From Stappia sp. (GTDB taxonomy: Bacteria > Pseudomonadota > Alphaproteobacteria > Rhizobiales > Stappiaceae): DNA of 53,044 bases. Under the pieces are notes generated by a model. The model had not been told where the DNA came from and made no database searches. It saw only the letters and a program-made list of their open reading frames with translations. The stretch is taken from contig PBLF01000007.1 of the NCBI GenBank assembly GCA_002722295.1, positions 66,833 through 119,876 of the forward strand. Reading direction: 5' to 3'. Below, one piece after another: positions 1-8,356 of this stretch. Position 1 is the stretch's first letter, and the number at the start of each line of letters is the position of its first letter. Position numbers and translations under genes: made by a program.

Positions 1-159
1 GTCCGCTGCCCTCACAAGGAAACGTCCTTCGTCGAAGCCAATGCGTTCCAGAGAACCCGACCAGGTTCGCTGGGGCTCGGCGGGAGCCGCGTCGAACAGC
101 GCGAACTTGACGCTGGAGGATCCGCTATTGATGACCAGGATCGCGCCATCAACGGCCAT
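1..159 (-). CDS. ackA: Acetate kinase, N-terminal part (runs off window)
   Basis: Only the first 53 codons lie in the window; the gene continues past position 1. The start of the protein carries the acetate-kinase phosphate-binding signature ILVINSGSSSVKFALFD at residues 7-23, as in the ASKHA-fold acetate/propionate kinases that interconvert acetyl phosphate and acetate with ADP/ATP. The ATG lies inside the end of the upstream DUF3141 gene (11-nt overlap), so the two are probably translationally coupled. In the operon context (phasin, PhaC-like protein) it may dispose of acetyl-CoA or excess reductant under oxygen limitation; that role is inference. Identification rests on the N-terminus only. 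Confidence 0.85.
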   Translation of the reverse strand, partial: MAVDGAILVINSGSSSVKFALFDAAPAEPQRTWSGSLERIGFDEGRFLVRAAD

Positions 160-1972
160 CGTTCTTCGCCTCGCCTTCATTCCCTACTGTTCCCGCCGCG
201 GATGTCTCCTGGCCGTAAAGCTGCCCGAACGCCTGTTCGTAGCCGGCGTCGCGCCACTCGCGGACCTCCTCGATCGCCCCGGAAAATTCGGCGAAAAGCT
301 CTCGTTCCCTTTCCAGCAAAGGATGATCCTCGGGCAGCGGTTTCCGCGTCTTGGCAATACCATCTGCCAGAGCCGCGACACCGCGCATCCATGGGTTGAA
401 CGACTCGGAAAACAAGTAACGGCTCGTTCGCATCGGATGCAGCCACTTCAACGACTCCGCGGTCCATGGATTGCTCGCCATCTGAACCCACGGACTGACG
501 AAGCTCCGGTAGAACGCCTCGCCCGCCTCGGAAACAGCCCGCACTTGTTCGAATGCCTGGCTTTGCTCCGGAAACTTCAGATCCTCGACCCGCCGCTCGT
601 CAAACCGCACGGTGAATTGCGGCTTGTGGCAGTCGGGGTCGCCGCTCGGGTTGTCGATCTTCATCTCGTAGAGGCCCGGGGCGAGGGCTTCGATCTCATC
701 GAGGTTTTCGAGAATGGCGCGATGTTCAAGGCGGGCGACCTTGGCCGACACGAAGATGCCGAGATGGCCCACATGCGGATTGGTCAGATAGACGATCCGT
801 TGACCCGCCTTCTTCAGATCGGCCGTATCCTCATATACGGTCGGAATCCAGCCCAGAGCCTGATGCGGCGGCGTGATGTTGTCTCCGTAGGAGGCAAAGA
901 TGACCAACGGATTGCGGATGCGGCGCAAATCGGCGATGCAGCCGTCGCAGATGCGCATGATGCCCTGTTCCAGCTTGTTGCCGATGAACAGGTTTTCGAC
1001 GATCGCCAGTATTTCTTCGCGGCTGAGGAAATAGAACCCGTTCCACCAGCGCTCGAACTCGAGGAAGCGCTCGCTCTCGGTATCGACCTTGTGGAACAGA
1101 CCGGCGTATTTCTCCCAAATAGCCTTTTCCGGCTTCAGGTTCTCGAAATTCAGGGCCAGCCACGCGCCATCGAAGCGGCCGTTGCCGAGATCGGCCGTCA
1201 AATGCGTGAGCCAGGCGCCGCCGAGCAGTCCTCCGGTCACCCGCATCGGATTGACGCCGGCCTCGCCTGACCAATAGGACAGCGGCGAGCCGTTCAGCAC
1301 AGCAGGGCCGACCAGACCCTCACAGTCGGCCGAGAGCAGAGTCATCGCCCAACCGGCCTGACAGTTGCCGTAAAGGACAGGCGGCGTGCCGGAATGGCGT
1401 CCGGCGACCTCCTCCACGAAGCGCCTGAGTGCATGTAACACGTCGGCCAGTGTCTGGCCGGGCGATGGCTCCGGGAAAAAGATCACGAAATATGTTGGAT
1501 GCCCCTCGTGGAGCGCCATGCCGACTTCGGAATCGTGCTTGAACCCGCCGATCCCCGGCCCGTGCCCGGCGCGCGGATCGACCACGATGACCGGCGGCTT
1601 GTCGGAATCGACGCAGTCGTCCCAGCAGTCATCGCCGACTTCCGTAATCCGCAGGAGCGCATAGTTCGCGGGAGGCTCGAAGCGCCGTGCGTCGAGGATC
1701 GTCTCGTATTTGAAGTCGAGCAACGGCGGCAAACCGGCGCGTTCATGCTCGAGCATATTGTCGGCGCGTTGTCTGAGCGTGTCCCAGAAAAGGATCGTCC
1801 GCTGCCAGAGGTCGACCTGGTAGTCGACGAGATCCTGGCCCGGCAGTCGAGCGTCCGAAGCATCCCCCACACGCTTCTGACGCCGGGCATCCGCCTGGCT
1901 TACCAGTTTAAGTGCGGGTGCCCGTTTGTCGCCGGCATCGGTTGTGGCTTTTTGCCTCTTTGCCGTCGTCAT
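149..1972 (-). CDS. DUF3141 protein, PhaC-like alpha/beta hydrolase
   Basis: A 607-residue cytosolic protein of the DUF3141 family, related to polyhydroxyalkanoate synthases. It has a lipase-box-like LYGNCQAGW around residue 204, with cysteine in the nucleophile position as in PHA synthases. GDNITPP near residue 362 and NPHVGH near residue 400 supply the likely Asp and His of a Cys-Asp-His triad. A longer reading frame exists upstream, but the start at 1972 (MTTAKRQ) overlaps the DUF5676 stop by 4 nt, the usual operon junction, and avoids a non-homologous extension. It is followed directly by acetate kinase and preceded by YHS and phasin genes. The substrate is unknown; the sequence supports acyl transfer or hydrolysis on hydroxyacyl-CoA or polymer. 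Confidence 0.85.
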   Translation of the reverse strand: MTTAKRQKATTDAGDKRAPALKLVSQADARRQKRVGDASDARLPGQDLVDYQVDLWQRTILFWDTLRQRADNMLEHERAGLPPLLDFKYETILDARRFEPPANYALLRITEVGDDCWDDCVDSDKPPVIVVDPRAGHGPGIGGFKHDSEVGMALHEGHPTYFVIFFPEPSPGQTLADVLHALRRFVEEVAGRHSGTPPVLYGNCQAGWAMTLLSADCEGLVGPAVLNGSPLSYWSGEAGVNPMRVTGGLLGGAWLTHLTADLGNGRFDGAWLALNFENLKPEKAIWEKYAGLFHKVDTESERFLEFERWWNGFYFLSREEILAIVENLFIGNKLEQGIMRICDGCIADLRRIRNPLVIFASYGDNITPPHQALGWIPTVYEDTADLKKAGQRIVYLTNPHVGHLGIFVSAKVARLEHRAILENLDEIEALAPGLYEMKIDNPSGDPDCHKPQFTVRFDERRVEDLKFPEQSQAFEQVRAVSEAGEAFYRSFVSPWVQMASNPWTAESLKWLHPMRTSRYLFSESFNPWMRGVAALADGIAKTRKPLPEDHPLLERERELFAEFSGAIEEVREWRDAGYEQAFGQLYGQETSAAGTVGNEGEAKNDGR

Positions 1973-2307
1973 GGCCGGCCTCCCCGGCCACTGTGCGCGG
2001 CAAAGAAATTGTAAAGCGGCGCGAAGACCAGTGCTACATACCAGCCATAGGCGAAGCTCTCGGCCAGGCCGAGGAAAAAGCTCTGCCAGCTCAGCCAAGT
2101 GAAGCCAGGAAGGAGCCGGAACCAGCTTTGATACATCGCCTGGCCGGGAAACAAAAGGTCGAAGCCGACGCAAAGAGCGAAGGTGACGGCCAGGAAGAGG
2201 CCTAGGCTCAAGCCGAGCGCCATCACGGGTATTCTTGAAGCAGACTGAACCGGCAGGGGCGTCCCCGCGCGCGGCGGCGTCCTCGAAGAGATATTGAGAT
2301 CAGACAT
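1969..2307 (-). CDS. DUF5676 family small membrane protein
   Basis: A 112-residue protein with two hydrophobic spans. The first is GLSLGLFLAVTFALCVGFDLL, followed by LFPG and an aromatic-rich stretch; the second contains SFFLGLAESFAYGWYVALVF. This is the typical DUF5676 pattern, a family of unknown function usually found near heavy-metal or envelope stress genes. The start at 2307 (MSDLN) is the start conserved in the family; it overlaps the preceding YHS gene by 8 nt. A longer upstream extension in the same frame is Arg/Pro-rich and antisense-like, so I left it out. Function is unknown; a membrane partner of the adjacent YHS protein is an inference from context. Confidence 0.8.
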   Translation of the reverse strand: MSDLNISSRTPPRAGTPLPVQSASRIPVMALGLSLGLFLAVTFALCVGFDLLFPGQAMYQSWFRLLPGFTWLSWQSFFLGLAESFAYGWYVALVFAPLYNFFAAHSGRGGRP

Positions 2308-2659
2308 GGCGGTCCTCCAACTGGGGCGTCGGCGTCTCGGTCTTGGCACCGGGTCCGACATATTGCTCGGGCGCAGCCTCAAAGCGCTCCCGGCATTCCC
2401 GCGAGCAAAAATAATAAACATTGCCGTCATGGACGCTCGGCTTGGCCTTGTCGGTACTGACGGTCTTGCCGCAGACGGGATCGACGTCCTTGGTTGGGGG
2501 AATCCACCGCAACTCCTCGGCATTCTTTTGCCGGCTGTGGTTCGCATCGCCGTGCTTGGCCTTGCCGTGCCCATGTCCCATGACATGGGCGCCGCAGCCG
2601 AAGCGCATCATCACGAAGATGATCACCGCCCAGATCAGGAAGTAGAAAAGCGCGTTCAT
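2300..2659 (-). CDS. Membrane-anchored YHS-domain protein
   Basis: A 119-residue protein with an N-terminal transmembrane anchor (residues about 2-20), then a His/Gly-rich stretch (GHGHGKAKHG). A YHS domain follows at about 58-102: DPVCGKTVSTDKA, then YYFCSRECRERF. YHS domains carry conserved cysteines thought to bind metal ions and occur in copper ATPases and metal-handling proteins. With an N-terminal anchor the domain could face either side of the membrane. It overlaps DUF5676 and starts 16 nt after the phasin stop, so all three are probably co-transcribed. The pairing of a YHS protein with PHB genes is unusual. Confidence 0.85.
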   Translation of the reverse strand: MNALFYFLIWAVIIFVMMRFGCGAHVMGHGHGKAKHGDANHSRQKNAEELRWIPPTKDVDPVCGKTVSTDKAKPSVHDGNVYYFCSRECRERFEAAPEQYVGPGAKTETPTPQLEDRHV

Positions 2660-2674
2660 GAACCCTGCCCGCGA

Positions 2675-3121
2675 CTACTTTTTCGCTGCGCTTGTCTTCG
2701 AGGCTGCGGTGCCGTCGTTCTCCGACCGCTTCACGGCAGCGCTCTCGTCGTCCTGGCCCGCCGCCGCTCGGCTCGCCTCGTGCACCAGCCCGGCGCAGCA
2801 TTTGGACGTGATCTCGGCAAGCTCCCCAACATGGCTGGCGAGCGCCCCGAAGAGATCGCGATAGGCCTCGGCTTGCCGTTCGAAAAGAGCCTTTGGATCC
2901 GAAGCGTTTTCGCCAGGCTCGAACGCCGCGCTCATCTGGCCGACGCGGGATTCAAGGAATTCGGCCTGGCGCCTAGTGACCGCTTCCGTCGTGTCGAACA
3001 TGAGATTCGTCATGCTCCGGAGCGCTTCAACATTACGCATTTGCAGGGCCGTGATGGCTTCGAGGTCGAGCCCCCGATACTGCAGAACTGCGGGATTGGT
3101 GGGTTTGGATGTGTTTGGCAT
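2675..3121 (-). CDS. Phasin family protein
   Basis: A 148-residue, largely helical, Cys-poor protein of the phasin type. It has the central pattern ALQMRNVEALRSMTNLMFDT followed by RRQAEFLESRV, then an Ala/Lys/Ser-rich C-terminus ending AASKTSAAKK, typical of PHB-granule-coating proteins. The start at 3121 has an AAGGAG ribosome site 9 nt upstream; an in-frame ATG eight codons earlier lacks one. It is the first gene after the ECF sigma gene and has its own ECF-type promoter at 3213-3242. Phasins coat and size PHB granules, consistent with the thiolase/reductase genes at 6-8 kb. Confidence 0.8.
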   Translation of the reverse strand: MPNTSKPTNPAVLQYRGLDLEAITALQMRNVEALRSMTNLMFDTTEAVTRRQAEFLESRVGQMSAAFEPGENASDPKALFERQAEAYRDLFGALASHVGELAEITSKCCAGLVHEASRAAAGQDDESAAVKRSENDGTAASKTSAAKK

Positions 3122-3212
3122 GGTCGTCTCCTTCGGATGGTCCATCAGATTGAGAACGGGTGACCTGAAGCTGGTGCGCGACGGCGCGCCAATGTATTCA
3201 GGCCGACGTTCA

Positions 3213-3242
3213 GATAGACGGTCCGGGGAGCAATTCGTTACA
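3213..3242 (-). promoter_or_regulatory. Putative ECF sigma promoter P1 (phasin operon)
   Basis: On the minus strand TGTAAC (3237-3242) is followed after exactly 16 bp by CGTCTATC (3213-3220). The -35 element overlaps the stop codon of the ECF sigma gene, and the phasin start is about 90 nt downstream. The same pair of elements recurs at 8157-8185, 8260-8289 and 13423-13452. It resembles group-specific ECF promoters rather than sigma-70 promoters. The sigma factor that reads it is inferred to be one of the CorE-like factors here. Confidence 0.6.
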
Positions 3243-3852
3243 GTTCGGAGGGTCCTTCCCCGATCTCCGCACGAACATGGCCGGCGTAGTCGCACTCGCA
3301 ATCGAGATAGCCATGAATTGGGCAGGTCCGACAGGTCTCTTCCAGCCGCTGCCGCAAGGCCTGGCGGGCCCGGTGCAGACGCACGCGAAAATTGCTCTCC
3401 GTGATGCCGAGCGTGCCAGCGATACTTTGGCGGGACTCGCCGATCAAGTCGGCGCGCCACAAGATTTCCGCATACTCCGACTTTAGGGTCGGAAGAAGTT
3501 TGTAAAGGCACACACAGACAAAGAGATCGAGATCGCTCTTGGCTTCGCCGGTCAAGAGCACCGACTCCAGATAGTGGTATTCCGCGTCCCTTTGACGCTT
3601 CTTGCCTTGGGCGCGGTAATAGTCGACTAACGTCGTCTCCAACACCCGGCGCATCCAGGCGCGCAGCTTTTCCGTGTCGCGAACATCGCCAACCCGGGCA
3701 AGCACCTTGACGTAGAAATCGTGCAGAACGTCGGCGGCCTCCTCTTCATTGCCGAGCCGCCGCGCGAGAAAGCGAAAGAAGTCCTGCTGAATTTCCACCA
3801 TGACTGCATGGACGGCGTCTCGTGGTGAATCACTGTCTTGATCGTCAGTCAT
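3238..3852 (-). CDS. CorE-like (metal-binding) ECF sigma factor
   Basis: A 204-residue ECF sigma factor. Region 2 (about residues 20-85) contains EEEAADVLHDFYVKVLARV and WMRRVLETTLVDYYRA. Region 4 (about 117-170) contains SEYAEILWRADLIGESRQ and a helix-turn-helix ending VRLHRARQALRQRL. Two features mark it as CorE-like (the metal-dependent ECF group known from Myxococcus): a CxC in the linker (FVCVCLYK) and a C-terminal Cys-rich tail CRTCPIHGYLDCECD (C-x2-C-x7-C-x-C, with a His). In that family the cysteines bind copper or cadmium/zinc and switch activity without an anti-sigma; no anti-sigma gene is adjacent here. It probably drives the phasin operon downstream. The metal specificity cannot be read from sequence. 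Confidence 0.88.
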   Translation of the reverse strand: MTDDQDSDSPRDAVHAVMVEIQQDFFRFLARRLGNEEEAADVLHDFYVKVLARVGDVRDTEKLRAWMRRVLETTLVDYYRAQGKKRQRDAEYHYLESVLLTGEAKSDLDLFVCVCLYKLLPTLKSEYAEILWRADLIGESRQSIAGTLGITESNFRVRLHRARQALRQRLEETCRTCPIHGYLDCECDYAGHVRAEIGEGPSEL

Positions 3853-3959
3853 GTTCTCTCCCGGCCTCGTAGATATGGCGAGAGATCATTTTCACCTGTT
3901 GCGACATAAATCTCGAAAATGGCGTGATCGCCGGATGATGAGCGGGGCTTGGCAACTGC

Positions 3960-5273
3960 TCAGTGACCGCCATGTTTTTCCTCCGCGGTCCAGCGCGACA
4001 GAAAGACGCGCTCATAGGCGAACACTGCGGCGATGGCGGCAACCGCGATGACCACGATAAGCGGATCTGATTGCAGCTTTATGGCGCCAAAGACGCCGAG
4101 CACGAGCGCGTCGAGCGCGATAGCCATAATCAGTACCCAGCCGCTCGCGTCGATCTCGTGGCGCAGGCGGCGGAACACGCCCCAATGGATCAGGATATCC
4201 ATCACCAGGTAGAAGAAGGCGCCGAGCGATGCGATGCGGCTGAGATCAAAAAGCACCGTCAGGACTCCCGCAATCACCACGGTGTAAACCAACGTGTGCT
4301 CGCGGATCGGACCGGACATGCCGAAATGACTGTGGGGGATCATCTTCATGTCGGTCAGCATCGCCAGCATGCGCGAGACGGCAAAGACACTGGCGAGCAG
4401 CCCCGAGGCGGTCGCGACAACAGCAAGCGCGATGGTGAAATAGAAACCGTAAGGACCGAGGGCCGGTTCGGCTGCCTCCGCGAGCGAATAGTCTTTCGCG
4501 GCGACGATCTCGTCGAGCGAGAGACTGGAACCGACCGCGAACGCGACCAGCAGATAGACCACCACGCAAATCGCGATTGAAATGATGATCGTGCGGCCGA
4601 CATTGCGATGCGGATCGACGATCTCGGCGCCACTGTTGGTGATCGTCGTGAAGCCCTTGAATGCGAGGATCGAAAACGCGATCGACGCCGTGAAGCCGGC
4701 GATCGGGATGGATTGCGACGACCCTGACGCCGGCTCGAAGGTGAAGCCGCCGGCCACCAGCGCGGCAATGCCGAAGGCGGCGATGCCACCGATTTTCAGG
4801 AATGCCATGACGACTGAGAACAGGCCAACGGAGCGATTGCCCGATATGTTAACAAGATAGGCGAAGACGATCAGCCCGACGCCAAGCGCGGGCACGAGAA
4901 TGCTGCCTGCCTCTAATTCGAATGGCCTGAGAACGTAGGCGCCGAAAGTCCGCGCGACGAGACTCTCGTTGATCACCATGGAGAGCGCCATCAGCAAAGC
5001 GGCGGCGGCCGCAATTGCCCCCGGCCCATAGGCCTTCTGCAAGATCATTGCGATTCCGCCAGCGGACGGGAAAGCATTCGACATCTTCACATAGGTATAG
5101 GCGCTGAATCCGGTAACGATCCCGCCGGCGATGAAGGAAAGCGGAAACCACGGGCCCGCAAGTTCTGCAATCTGACCGGTAAGCGCGAAGATTCCCGCTC
5201 CGATCATGACGCCGGTGCCCATCGAGACACCGCCGGTCAGAGTGATGCTGTTCGCCTGGTAATCAGATTTCAT
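3960..5273 (-). CDS. APC-superfamily amino acid/polyamine permease
   Basis: A 437-residue inner-membrane protein with about 12 hydrophobic spans. The N-terminal SMGTGVMIGAGIFALTGQ is the glycine-rich TM1 signature of amino acid-polyamine-organocation (APC) transporters, and the TM2-3 region has YVKMSNAFPSAGG. Substrate is not predictable; close relatives are mostly annotated as amino acid permeases. About 107 bp separate it from the ECF sigma gene downstream and about 100 bp from the ion channel gene upstream, so it may be a separate unit. No ECF-type promoter was seen ahead of it. Confidence 0.85.
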   Translation of the reverse strand: MKSDYQANSITLTGGVSMGTGVMIGAGIFALTGQIAELAGPWFPLSFIAGGIVTGFSAYTYVKMSNAFPSAGGIAMILQKAYGPGAIAAAAALLMALSMVINESLVARTFGAYVLRPFELEAGSILVPALGVGLIVFAYLVNISGNRSVGLFSVVMAFLKIGGIAAFGIAALVAGGFTFEPASGSSQSIPIAGFTASIAFSILAFKGFTTITNSGAEIVDPHRNVGRTIIISIAICVVVYLLVAFAVGSSLSLDEIVAAKDYSLAEAAEPALGPYGFYFTIALAVVATASGLLASVFAVSRMLAMLTDMKMIPHSHFGMSGPIREHTLVYTVVIAGVLTVLFDLSRIASLGAFFYLVMDILIHWGVFRRLRHEIDASGWVLIMAIALDALVLGVFGAIKLQSDPLIVVIAVAAIAAVFAYERVFLSRWTAEEKHGGH

Positions 5274-5374
5274 CAGATCCTCTCGCCCACTCTATAGAAT
5301 ATGGGCATTCCTATACTGCACATTGTCTCTGCCGTTCTGCCCACACCAGAAATATTCTATGAGCATTTGGAAGG

Positions 5375-5884
5375 CTAATTCATACTGTCCGTATTTTGAG
5401 GTGGCATCGGGGCCGACTTGAACCTCTTGTCCGCGTTGCCGCGAGTCGGCTCGGTGCAGGATCGCCACGGCCAAAGACGTGCCATCGCGATATATATGAA
5501 GGATCCCGACCAAGCGATCAGCAACAGGCCGTTCAAGGCCTCAACGCCGGTGATGAAGCGGAGGTGATCAGAAGGAAACACATCGCCGAGCCCGAGCGAG
5601 GTGTAGCTCACGATCGAAAAATAGAGGTAGTCGAGCGGCTCGGCGACGGCCAGGCCGCCGAAACCGCCGAGGGCGAGGACGCCATCACCAAGCGCATAGG
5701 CGACCGCATAAATCCCAATCTCGATGAGATGCGCTGCGGTCACCATAAGAACGATGACCAGGATACGCACACCAGCGGTCATCGCGATGCGCGCCATGCC
5801 ACCGGACAGCCAACGCAGAACCGCATAATGAAATAAGAACGTCAATATGGCGAGTGACAGCGCCAGTATTGTCGCGACAAGCAT
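5375..5884 (-). CDS. Two-TM ion channel family protein
   Basis: A 169-residue membrane protein with about four hydrophobic segments and a pore-loop motif, IVSYTSLGLGDVFPSD (residues about 92-107). This is a variant of the potassium-channel selectivity filter (T-x-G-x-G-D), as in the bacterial Ion_trans_2 family. The standard TVGYGD is changed to TSLGLGD, so ion selectivity is uncertain. The C-terminal 30 residues are polar. Similar small channel proteins often accompany APC permeases and stress genes in alphaproteobacteria. It lies 158 bp from the thiolase gene and is on the same strand. Confidence 0.75.
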   Translation of the reverse strand: MLVATILALSLAILTFLFHYAVLRWLSGGMARIAMTAGVRILVIVLMVTAAHLIEIGIYAVAYALGDGVLALGGFGGLAVAEPLDYLYFSIVSYTSLGLGDVFPSDHLRFITGVEALNGLLLIAWSGSFIYIAMARLWPWRSCTEPTRGNADKRFKSAPMPPQNTDSMN

Positions 5885-6041
5885 TTTGGCCCCTATCCTT
5901 CGGCATTCTTGTTTTTAAGTATCTTTGTGGCCGCTTGAACGCGGAGAAAACGGCATGAAGCACTATGGTCACGCAGCGACGGTAGGTTTGAACGGCATCT
6001 TCAAGCTACCTGCCCGTCACCTGCGGATCCGACAGTCAGCA

Positions 6042-7229
6042 TCAGGACGTCCGCTCCAAGGTGAGTGCGATGCCCTGCCCGCCGCCGATGCAGAGCGTCA
6101 CCAAGCCCCGCTTGACCCCATTGCGCTCCATTGCATGCAGGAGTCGCGTCGTCAAAACGGCCCCCGTTGCGCCGATCGGATGACCGTGGGCAATAGCGCC
6201 GCCTTCGACGTTGACGATGTCTTGTTCGATTCCGATCTCACGCGCGAGCGCAACGGCAATGGCGGCAAAGGCCTCATTGATCTCGACGCGGTCGAGATCG
6301 CCAACGCTCCAGCCCGCCCGCTCCAGAGCCTGAAAGACGGCCGGTACCGGTCCGAGGCCGAACATGCCGGGATCGACCGCGCCCACACCGTAGGAAACCA
6401 ACCTGGCCATGGGTTTAAGACCGTTCTTCTCCGCCCAAGTCGCCTCGGCGATTATCATCGCCGCCGCGCCGCTGTTGAGTCCCGGCGCATTGCCAGCCGT
6501 AATCGTACCCTCCTTGCGGAAGGCAGGCCTGAGCTTGCTCAGACTGTCGAGGGTCGTGTCGGGTCGGTTGTGTTCATCGGCGTCGAATGTGGTCGTCTCC
6601 TTACGAGTCTTGAGTTCTACCGGAGCGATCTCTTGCTTGAAATTGCCAGCAGCCTGCGCCTCGGAAAAGCGCCGCTGAGAGCGTTCGGCCCAGCGATCCT
6701 GATCTTCGCGCGTAATCTGAGCCTTCTTCACCAAGTCTTCCGTGTGCCAGCCGGAGTGCTCGCTGGAAAAGGCGTCGTTCAGGCCGTCACGGAGCATGCT
6801 GTCGTGCATCTGGGCATCACCCATGCGATAACCCCAGCGCCCGTTTTGAACGATGTAGGGGGCCTGGTCCATGTTCTCCATGCCGCCGGCGACCGCGCAG
6901 TCGATATGTCCGAGCATGATCTCCTGGGCCGCCGAGGCGATCGCCTGAGCCCCAGAGCCGCACACCCGATTGACGGTCATCGCTGGCACGCCAACCGGAA
7001 TGTCAGCACCGATTGCCGCCTGGCGTGAAGGGTTCATTCTGGCGCCCGCCTGGATCACCTGTCCCATGACCACGGTTTGAACGAGCGAGGGATCGACGCC
7101 CGACCGCTCGATCGTCGCGCGGATCGCCGTTGCGCCGAGCTCGGTCGCCGGCAGATCTTTCAAGGATCCTCCATAGGTGCCGATCGCGGTGCGCACGGGG
7201 GTACAAAGCATAACCTGCTTGTGAGTCAT
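6042..7229 (-). CDS. phbA: Acetyl-CoA C-acetyltransferase (beta-ketothiolase)
   Basis: A 395-residue cytosolic thiolase, full length for the family. It catalyses condensation of two acetyl-CoA to acetoacetyl-CoA, the first step of PHB synthesis. Visible signatures are the acyl-accepting cysteine in NRVCGSGAQAIASAAQEI (around residue 89), the NEAFAA motif, the His loop GGAIAHGHPIGATGA and the C-terminal catalytic cysteine in LCIGGGQGIA. It starts 51 nt after the acetoacetyl-CoA reductase gene and is presumably transcribed with it from the ECF-type promoter at 8157-8185. The pairing with the reductase and phasin supports a PHB role over fatty-acid degradation. Confidence 0.92.
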   Translation of the reverse strand: MTHKQVMLCTPVRTAIGTYGGSLKDLPATELGATAIRATIERSGVDPSLVQTVVMGQVIQAGARMNPSRQAAIGADIPVGVPAMTVNRVCGSGAQAIASAAQEIMLGHIDCAVAGGMENMDQAPYIVQNGRWGYRMGDAQMHDSMLRDGLNDAFSSEHSGWHTEDLVKKAQITREDQDRWAERSQRRFSEAQAAGNFKQEIAPVELKTRKETTTFDADEHNRPDTTLDSLSKLRPAFRKEGTITAGNAPGLNSGAAAMIIAEATWAEKNGLKPMARLVSYGVGAVDPGMFGLGPVPAVFQALERAGWSVGDLDRVEINEAFAAIAVALAREIGIEQDIVNVEGGAIAHGHPIGATGAVLTTRLLHAMERNGVKRGLVTLCIGGGQGIALTLERTS

Positions 7230-7280
7230 CGGTGTGCTTTCCTTCTTGTCTCGCTTGAGTGGATTGGTTCCTGATTCCGC

Positions 7281-8003
7281 TCAGATCAGGTACTGGCCGC
7301 CATTGACGGTCAGTGTCGAACCCGTGATGAAACCCGCGTCGTCGCTCGCCAGAAACACCACGGCCCGGGCAATTTCCTCGGGTTGGCCGAGGCGGCCGAC
7401 CGGGATCTGGGCGACGATGCTATCGAGAACCTTAGGGGGAACGTCGGCGACCATGTCGGTCTCGATATAGCCCGGGGCAATGGCGTTGACGGTGACGCCT
7501 TTGGCGGCGCTCTCGAGCGCTAGCGCCTTGGTGAATCCCAGAAGACCGGCTTTCGCCGCCGCATAGTTGGTCTGGCCCAGTTGGCCCTTCTGGCCATTAA
7601 TCGAGCTGATGTTGATAATGCGGCCGTAACCGCGCTCCCGCATCGGGGAAATGACGGTGCGGCACATAGTGAAACAAGCGGTCAAATCGGTATCGATTAC
7701 CGCGCGCCAGTGCTCTGACGTTAATTTATGGAGCATAGCGTCGCGGGTGATCCCCGCATTGTTCACGAGAATCTCGACCGGGCCATATGCGGTGGTGATT
7801 TTCGCGACGGCGGCGGCGCAGGCCTCGTCATCGGCCACATCCCATTTGAAAACAGGGATGCCCGTTGCCGCCTTGAAGTCTTCGGCCGCCAGATCGTTGC
7901 CGTGGTAGCTAGCGGCGACCGTATAGCCCGCATCGCGCAGGGTTCTGGCAATCGCGGAGCCGATTCCGCGCGTGCCGCCGGTCACCAATGCCGTTCGTCC
8001 CAT
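7281..8003 (-). CDS. phbB: Acetoacetyl-CoA reductase (SDR family)
   Basis: A 240-residue short-chain dehydrogenase that reduces acetoacetyl-CoA to (R)-3-hydroxybutyryl-CoA with NADPH. It shows the nucleotide-binding TGGTRGIGSAIA (residues 8-19), the NNAG motif, the catalytic Ser in INISSINGQKGQLGQ, and YAAAK with the catalytic Tyr and Lys. The INGQKGQxGQTNY stretch is typical of PhbB rather than FabG. The start at 8003 has a G-rich ribosome site and gives the canonical MGRTALVTGG; the frame extends 31 codons further upstream without homology. It is the first gene of the phbB-phbA pair. Confidence 0.92.
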   Translation of the reverse strand: MGRTALVTGGTRGIGSAIARTLRDAGYTVAASYHGNDLAAEDFKAATGIPVFKWDVADDEACAAAVAKITTAYGPVEILVNNAGITRDAMLHKLTSEHWRAVIDTDLTACFTMCRTVISPMRERGYGRIINISSINGQKGQLGQTNYAAAKAGLLGFTKALALESAAKGVTVNAIAPGYIETDMVADVPPKVLDSIVAQIPVGRLGQPEEIARAVVFLASDDAGFITGSTLTVNGGQYLI

Positions 8004-8156
8004 GATTTCAACCCCCGTAAGAGATACCAGCCGCTCTGCAACGGCCGTTGCAGCCTTGTGCGAAAACTGCAGATTGCGTTGTGTCGCGTTGGGCAAGGTC
8101 TTTGATCACGTTCATTCCTCCTGACGGGCTCAATCCTTCGGGGTCCTCCATGTCTA

Positions 8157-8185
8157 GAAGACGATGCCCGGCTGGCTCCGTTACA
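8157..8185 (-). promoter_or_regulatory. Putative ECF sigma promoter P2 (phbB-phbA)
   Basis: On the minus strand TGTAAC (8180-8185) is followed by a 16-bp spacer and CGTCTTC (8157-8163), about 150 nt upstream of the phbB start. It matches P1 and P4 in both elements and in spacing. It lies back to back with P3, about 75 bp away on the opposite strand. This suggests the PHB biosynthesis pair is controlled by an ECF factor in this cluster. Confidence 0.6.
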
Positions 8186-8259
8186 CAAGGAGCGCTGATC
8201 GCATAGTCGTTCGACGGGAAGGAAAGCTCCGACCCGCTCCGGTGGCCGTGAAGGATTTG

Positions 8260-8289
8260 TGTAACTTTCGGCGACCCATTCACGTCTTA
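8260..8289 (+). promoter_or_regulatory. Putative ECF sigma promoter P3
   Basis: TGTAAC (8260-8265) is followed by a 17-bp spacer and CGTCTTAT (8283-8290). It has the same elements as P1, P2 and P4 but one extra spacer base. It points at the region-4 sigma-like gene starting at 8357, leaving a leader of about 60 nt. Confidence is slightly lower than for the 16-bp sites. Confidence 0.5.
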
Positions 8290-8356
8290 TGTGACGCCAA
8301 TGAAAATCCGGGTGGGCACACCGTCCCGGTTTTGAGCAGCGGAGGAGCGAGGCCAA

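Noticed and set aside
8101..8114. Second FNR-like site (TTGAT-CACG-TTCAT) upstream of phbB
   Set aside because: The right half has two mismatches and no -10 at the right distance; chance occurrence is likely.
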